Source of the DNA: Pseudofabraea citricarpa
Taxonomy: Eukaryota > Ascomycota > Leotiomycetes > Helotiales > Dermateaceae
DNA: 64,000 nt
NCBI GenBank assembly: GCA_029641185.1
Contig: JAPWGK010000011.1
Coordinates: 1,302,001 to 1,366,000 of the forward strand
Direction of reading: 5' to 3'
The number at the start of each line of letters is the position of its first letter. Within the stretch, counting starts at the first letter, position 1. Under the pieces are notes generated by a model. That model was not told the origin of the DNA. It saw nothing but the letters and a program-made list of their open reading frames with translations, and searched no databases. Both the position numbers and the translations under genes were made by a program. Below are positions 58,801 through 64,000 of the stretch, one piece after another.

Positions 58801-60518
58801 TTTATAAAATTATTAATAGCTTTTATAGCTATTTAAAGAATAATATTCTTATTAATATATTCGTCTTTTAATTTTATATAAAGTATTTCGTATATATATT
58901 ATAAAGATATATAATATCTTTTTATTTTCCTAATATTATTATAAGCTTTTATAAGAACTTCCTTAGTCTCGGTTATTATTACTAATATATTTTATTAAAA
59001 CTTAGATACTATAAAATTTATATTAGTATTATATATAAAGAAATCTAGTAGACTAAGATATATATTAATTTATAGCGTACGAAGTATATTTTATATAGTT
59101 TTCGCTTTTATATCCTTTAGAAACTTTATTATATTAAACGATATTATTTTATTAATTATATATATTACTAGTTTTTTATCTAAATATATAATATTAATTA
59201 CTACTAAGTAGTTAAAATTTATATCTTTCTTAATAGTAAATTTAAATCGCCCTAGTAATTTAAAATAAATTTAATAATACTTATAAAATTTTATAAGATC
59301 CTTAAGTATTAGAATCTTAAAATCTTAATTTACTTTCTTAAGAATCTCTATTAATCTTTATATAAAAGAATATCTAAATCTATAATATACCTAATAAAGC
59401 TTAGATTTTATTAGATAATATAATATAATTACCTTTAGTTAGTTTAATAATATAAATAAATATTCTTATTTTCGTATTAAAAATATAATTTTCTTATCTT
59501 AAATAAAAATATTTTATAAGTTATTAATTTATATAAATATCTTATTTATATCTTATATATAAAATAAGAATAATATTAAGACTAATATAATATAAAATAT
59601 AATATTTCTAATTAATATCTTAAGATTAATAGTTCCTTTTATTATTAAGAGTTTCTTCCTAAAGTATATAATATTACTTTTATCGTTTATATATAATTAT
59701 AAGTTTAAGTATTATTATTATAATACTTAAAACTAAGGTTCTCTTATTATTAAGATCTCTAATACTCTTATATCTAGTATAATATCTTAGAATATCTCTA
59801 ATAAATATCTGCTTTTATTAATATACTTATTTATTTTATATATAACTAGCTCTCTTATTAATTTTATTTAAGGACTAGGAATATCTTATCTTATAAGAAG
59901 ATAATTTATTTTCTAGTTATCTAAGATTATCTTAATAAATTATATATTATTTTTAATAAAATCGATTAAGAAATATTTATATAAAAACTCTTCTTTCTTT
60001 ATCTTAGTTTAATATACCTAGGTATTACTAGAATATTTACTTTATTTATTATTCTTATAACCTAAATAAGTATCTTACTTATTATTCTTAAGTTATAAGT
60101 AAAAGTAATAGATATACTTAAATTATTATATCTTCTTATTAAAAGAGGATTTAATATTAAGATAATCCTTATACGAAATAAGTAATCCTTCGAAATTAAT
60201 TAAGAATTAGTTAAATTTATTATCTTAGATATATTAGTTTTAAGATTTATAATATATATATATCTTAGTTTATTCTTCGTTTATATAATTACTCGACTAA
60301 TACCCTAGCTTTTAGTATACGTAATATTTCTAGTTATTATTAAATTTTCTTTTATCTTTTTAATCTTCTTAGAAACTTTCTCTTTTTCTTAAATTAACTA
60401 AAATTTAATAGTTTATTATATTTTATACGACTTAGTAATATTAGTTCTAGTTATTATACTTTTAATTAATCTAATACTAGTCGTATTAGTAGTTATAATA
60501 GCTTATATATTATACGTA

Positions 60519-60781
<263 letters not shown>

Positions 60782-62387
60782 ATATCTCTTAGATATATAA
60801 TAATAATTAATTATATTATATAATAGTAATAATAATAGATCTTAATTCTAAGTAAAACCTTTAAAAGTCGAAGCTAGTTTATAAAGTATAAAATTATACT
60901 CTAGATATTATAATATATATTTAATACTTAGTCTTATAGGTTATACTTATTTTAGTATTAAACTAAAAGTTCTTATTATATTATATAAAGTATATTAAAT
61001 AAGATCTTAAGATATTTAAGTTTTAATTTATCTAGGTATTATTAGATAATTTCTTAGAATATAATCTTATATTACTCTAAGAAATATAATTACTTATTTT
61101 CTTTAGTTTTAAAGTAATCTTTTATTATTTATATTATTATATAAAATTATAATTCCGATAAATATCTTATTATAATAGAATTCGGATATTTTATCTTAAG
61201 TATTATAAAGAATACTAAATAATAGCTATAATCTAATATTTTTATTTTATTATAATAGTTAAAGAATACTTATATTTTTATATTAAAGATATTATATAAT
61301 TTACTTATATATTTTCTTTTATTTAATATATTATAGATTTTTATTAGCTTAGTAATTATCTTATTAACTAATAATATTCTAGGTTCCTAAACGTATTATT
61401 ATTATTATAAAGGACTTTGTATAAGATTATCTTAAGGTACGAAGTTATAAGAGATTATCTTTTAGACTAAAGACTTAAATTTAAGATACTAGTAAACCTT
61501 AGGTAAATACTAGGCTAAAGCGTATAAGAGTTAAAGTATTAGTCCGGATTATACTCTTTCTATTATATTATACGAGCTCAGTTTATACTAGGAAAAATAT
61601 ATATATCCTTAATTAATAGTCGAATATATTATTCTAGTATTATTATTAAGCTTATTATAAAGATATTATATAAAATACTTGTAGAAGTAACTAATATATT
61701 AGATTCTTTAGCTTATATATTAAATCGAACTTTCTTTGTATACTTTTATTTACTTTTTAATTTTATCTTTAGTTTATATATAAGATTTCTTCTCGTTTAG
61801 GAGGTTTACTAAAAGTTAAGTATAAGATATAAATCTTAATTTAAGTTTAGTAAATACTTTATATATATATAAGTATATACGAACTTTAGATATAATTACT
61901 CTTAATATTATATTAAATATTATTAATATTTATCCTTAAAATATATTCTTAAAATTATCTTATAGTTTATTATCTTTTATTTCTTATTCCTTTTATATAT
62001 TAATATTTACTATAATATACGTATTAATAAGTATATTAGTATATTTATTTATATTAGTTATATCGATTTTATTACTTTATTATTTAGGGTTAATAAGATA
62101 TTTTCTTTTTATTATAAAACTTATTATTACTTATAAGTTCTATAAAAGATTTTTTTTAGTCGAAATCGTATTATTTTATCTAGAGATAATATCTCTTATT
62201 TTATATTAGTTAAACTTATAAAGTATTCTTTTAGATTAATTAAATAAGCTATAATCTACCTTTAATAATTTTATTAAAAATCTTTATATATTAAGTCCTA
62301 AAAAACCTTATTAATCTATAATCTTATTTCGTATATAAGGTTATTATATAATAGTTAAGTTAAACTACTAATTAATATTAGTATAAT

Positions 62388-62581
62388 TATCTTATAATTA
62401 TATATATATATAAATAATATATATATAATTATAAATATATATTAATACTTAGTTAATTAATTAGTTAATTTATCTATAAATACGTTAACGTATATATAAT
62501 ATATTATCCGTACGAAGTACTAAGACTTAATCGAATACTTATAACTTAAGAGATATAAATAAAAAGTATATAATCCTCCTA
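62388..62581. repeat. LTR-like copy 3
   Basis: Same block; downstream sequence differs from that after copies 1 and 2, and starts with ATAAG. Confidence 0.8.
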
Positions 62582-63755
62582 ATAAGAATAATACTTAATT
62601 AATAATTATACTTAGATTAAATAATAATTAATAAGCTTTTTAGATTAAAGCTTAGCTTATTATAAGATATTATAATTATATATAATAATATATAATATAA
62701 GCTTAATACTTAATTAAAGATTTATATTATAAAATAAGCAAGCTAATTATATAATATAATTAAATATTATACTTTTAAGTAATAAATTAAATAAATAATT
62801 TCTTTTTTAATCTTAACTTTAATTAATATAATAATTAAAAAAAAAAAACTTAAGCTTATAAATAATTATTCGATTATTAAAGTTATAACTTATATTTATT
62901 AATAATAATATATTAATTATTATTTACTAAAAGTATAATATTATACTTAAGTAAATAAAAAATAATAATATAAATCTTATATAATAATATTAGAAATAAC
63001 TTAAAGTATTTTAATAAGCTTAAATATATAATATACTAGAGATATAAGACTTACTTATAATTAAAAAGTTTCTTATAATAATATTTATAAAAATAACTCT
63101 AGAATAAAAAAAACTTTAATTAATAGAATATATTAGAATAAATAAGCTTAAACTCCTAGGTAAAATACTTAAGTAATATAAAAATTAGTTTTTCGTATTA
63201 ATATATAAAAATTTAATTTAATTTATAACTAAGAGAATAATAATTTTTATTATTCTTAGAAGAAAATTAAATAATACTAAAAACTAATATATTAGCTTAA
63301 TTTAATAAAAGTAAAAGTAATTTTATTTTTACTAAGATAAAAGAAATAAAAAGTATTTCTAGAAACTTTTAATATATTTATTTCTTAAGTATACTCTTAT
63401 AAAAAGCTTAAAGAAAAATCTTAGAAATTTCTTTTCTAAAAAAAAATATTATATAATCTAAGATTATTTATAAAATAAAAACTAAGGTTTAATATATAAT
63501 AAGCTTATTAAGAAAGATTAAAAAACCTTAAATTTTAAAGATTTATCTTAAAAAAAGAAAAAATCTTTTAGAAATTTTATTAATAAATACTTAAAGCTTA
63601 TAAATATAATAATCTTAGACCTAAAGCTTATAATCTAATAACTAAATATAAGTATTTATATAATTATAGATTTTTTAAGTTATTTATTATCTAATAATAT
63701 ACTTATTAATAATTATAAAGTTACTTACTTAGTAAATAATAAGAAACTTTTAGTT

Positions 63756-64000
63756 TTATATTTATAAACTAAGAATTACTAGGAATAATATTATTTTACT
63801 TACTAAGCGAAAGATACGTTTAGCAGGCGCTTTAGCGTACGTTTAATACTATTAGTAGTATACCTTATAATTATAACACGCGTTTCGTAATATTATTTTA
63901 TATCAATTAGCTAACCGTACTAAAGGGAGGTTACGTAATATTAGAGTAACTATTACCCGACAGTCGAATATCCCTCCGGGTCGGACTTATATTAGCCCGC
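63756..64000. repeat. Outer direct repeat, right copy (cut by window end)
   Basis: Matches 51,471-51,716 and keeps more C and G (ACACGCGTTTCG, AAGGGAGGTTACG), so it looks less mutated than the left copy. Confidence 0.8.

Overview
This window is nuclear DNA of a filamentous ascomycete (Pezizomycotina). The evidence is short GT..AG introns of about 46-230 nt with CTAAC-type branch sites, fungal-type orthologues (Rac GTPase, CENP-T, Shy1/SURF1, Cms1, Nop6, Lrp1/Rrp47, a CFEM/GPI protein), an RNA-dependent RNA polymerase tail, and a 13.4 kb AT-rich block with the signature of repeat-induced point mutation (RIP). A helotialean or other leotiomycete would fit, but I cannot prove the class from sequence alone.

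Layout. 1-39.8 kb is a dense housekeeping region with about 19 genes on both strands. In order: RdRP 3' end (+), mitochondrial D-lactate dehydrogenase (-), 40S ribosomal protein S4 (-), DCAF11/WDR23-like WD40 protein (-), double-telobox Myb protein of the Teb1/Tay1 type (-), small four-helix membrane protein (+), methyltransferase relic (+), CFIm68-like RRM protein (+), CNNM/DUF21 membrane protein (+), SET-domain lysine methyltransferase (-), ketopantoate-reductase-like/Cbs2-type protein (-), Lrp1/C1D exosome cofactor (+), CHCHD2/10-like twin CX9C protein (+), UBX-domain protein (-), SURF1 (+), CENP-T (-), Cms1 (+), CFEM GPI protein (+), Nop6 (+), Rac (-) and a Rossmann-fold oxidoreductase (-). 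I rebuilt the exon structures by hand; in all spliced models the exon lengths add up to an open frame. Several genes serve mitochondrial respiration (D-lactate dehydrogenase, SURF1, the CHCH protein, perhaps the Cbs2-like protein), others ribosome or RNA biogenesis (S4, Nop6, Cms1, Lrp1), others chromosome biology (telobox protein, CENP-T). They do not form an obvious pathway cluster.

39.8-45.5 kb is gene-poor, with AT-rich decayed sequence between about 40.9 and 42.3 kb and several perfect inverted repeats. The most unusual gene lies at 45.6-50.6 kb: a predicted 1614-residue fusion of an N-terminal region resembling the PrnB/DUF1864 branch of the indoleamine-dioxygenase-like heme proteins, a cytochrome-P450-reductase-type FAD/NAD(P)H domain, and a cytochrome b5 domain, followed by a helical and Ser/Pro-rich tail. 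It has no FMN flavodoxin domain, so the b5 domain may be the electron carrier.

From about 50.56 kb to the window end the DNA is more than 80% A+T by eye, has almost no CpA or TpG, no credible gene, long microsatellites, and retroelement remains. Three ~195-bp LTR-like repeats bound a composite element (53,019-62,581) flanked by the 5-bp duplication ATAAG. That composite lies inside a second pair of direct repeats (51,471-51,716 and 63,756-64,000), so the block is a nest of RIP-mutated transposons. The fusion gene's stop codon is only a few bases from this block.
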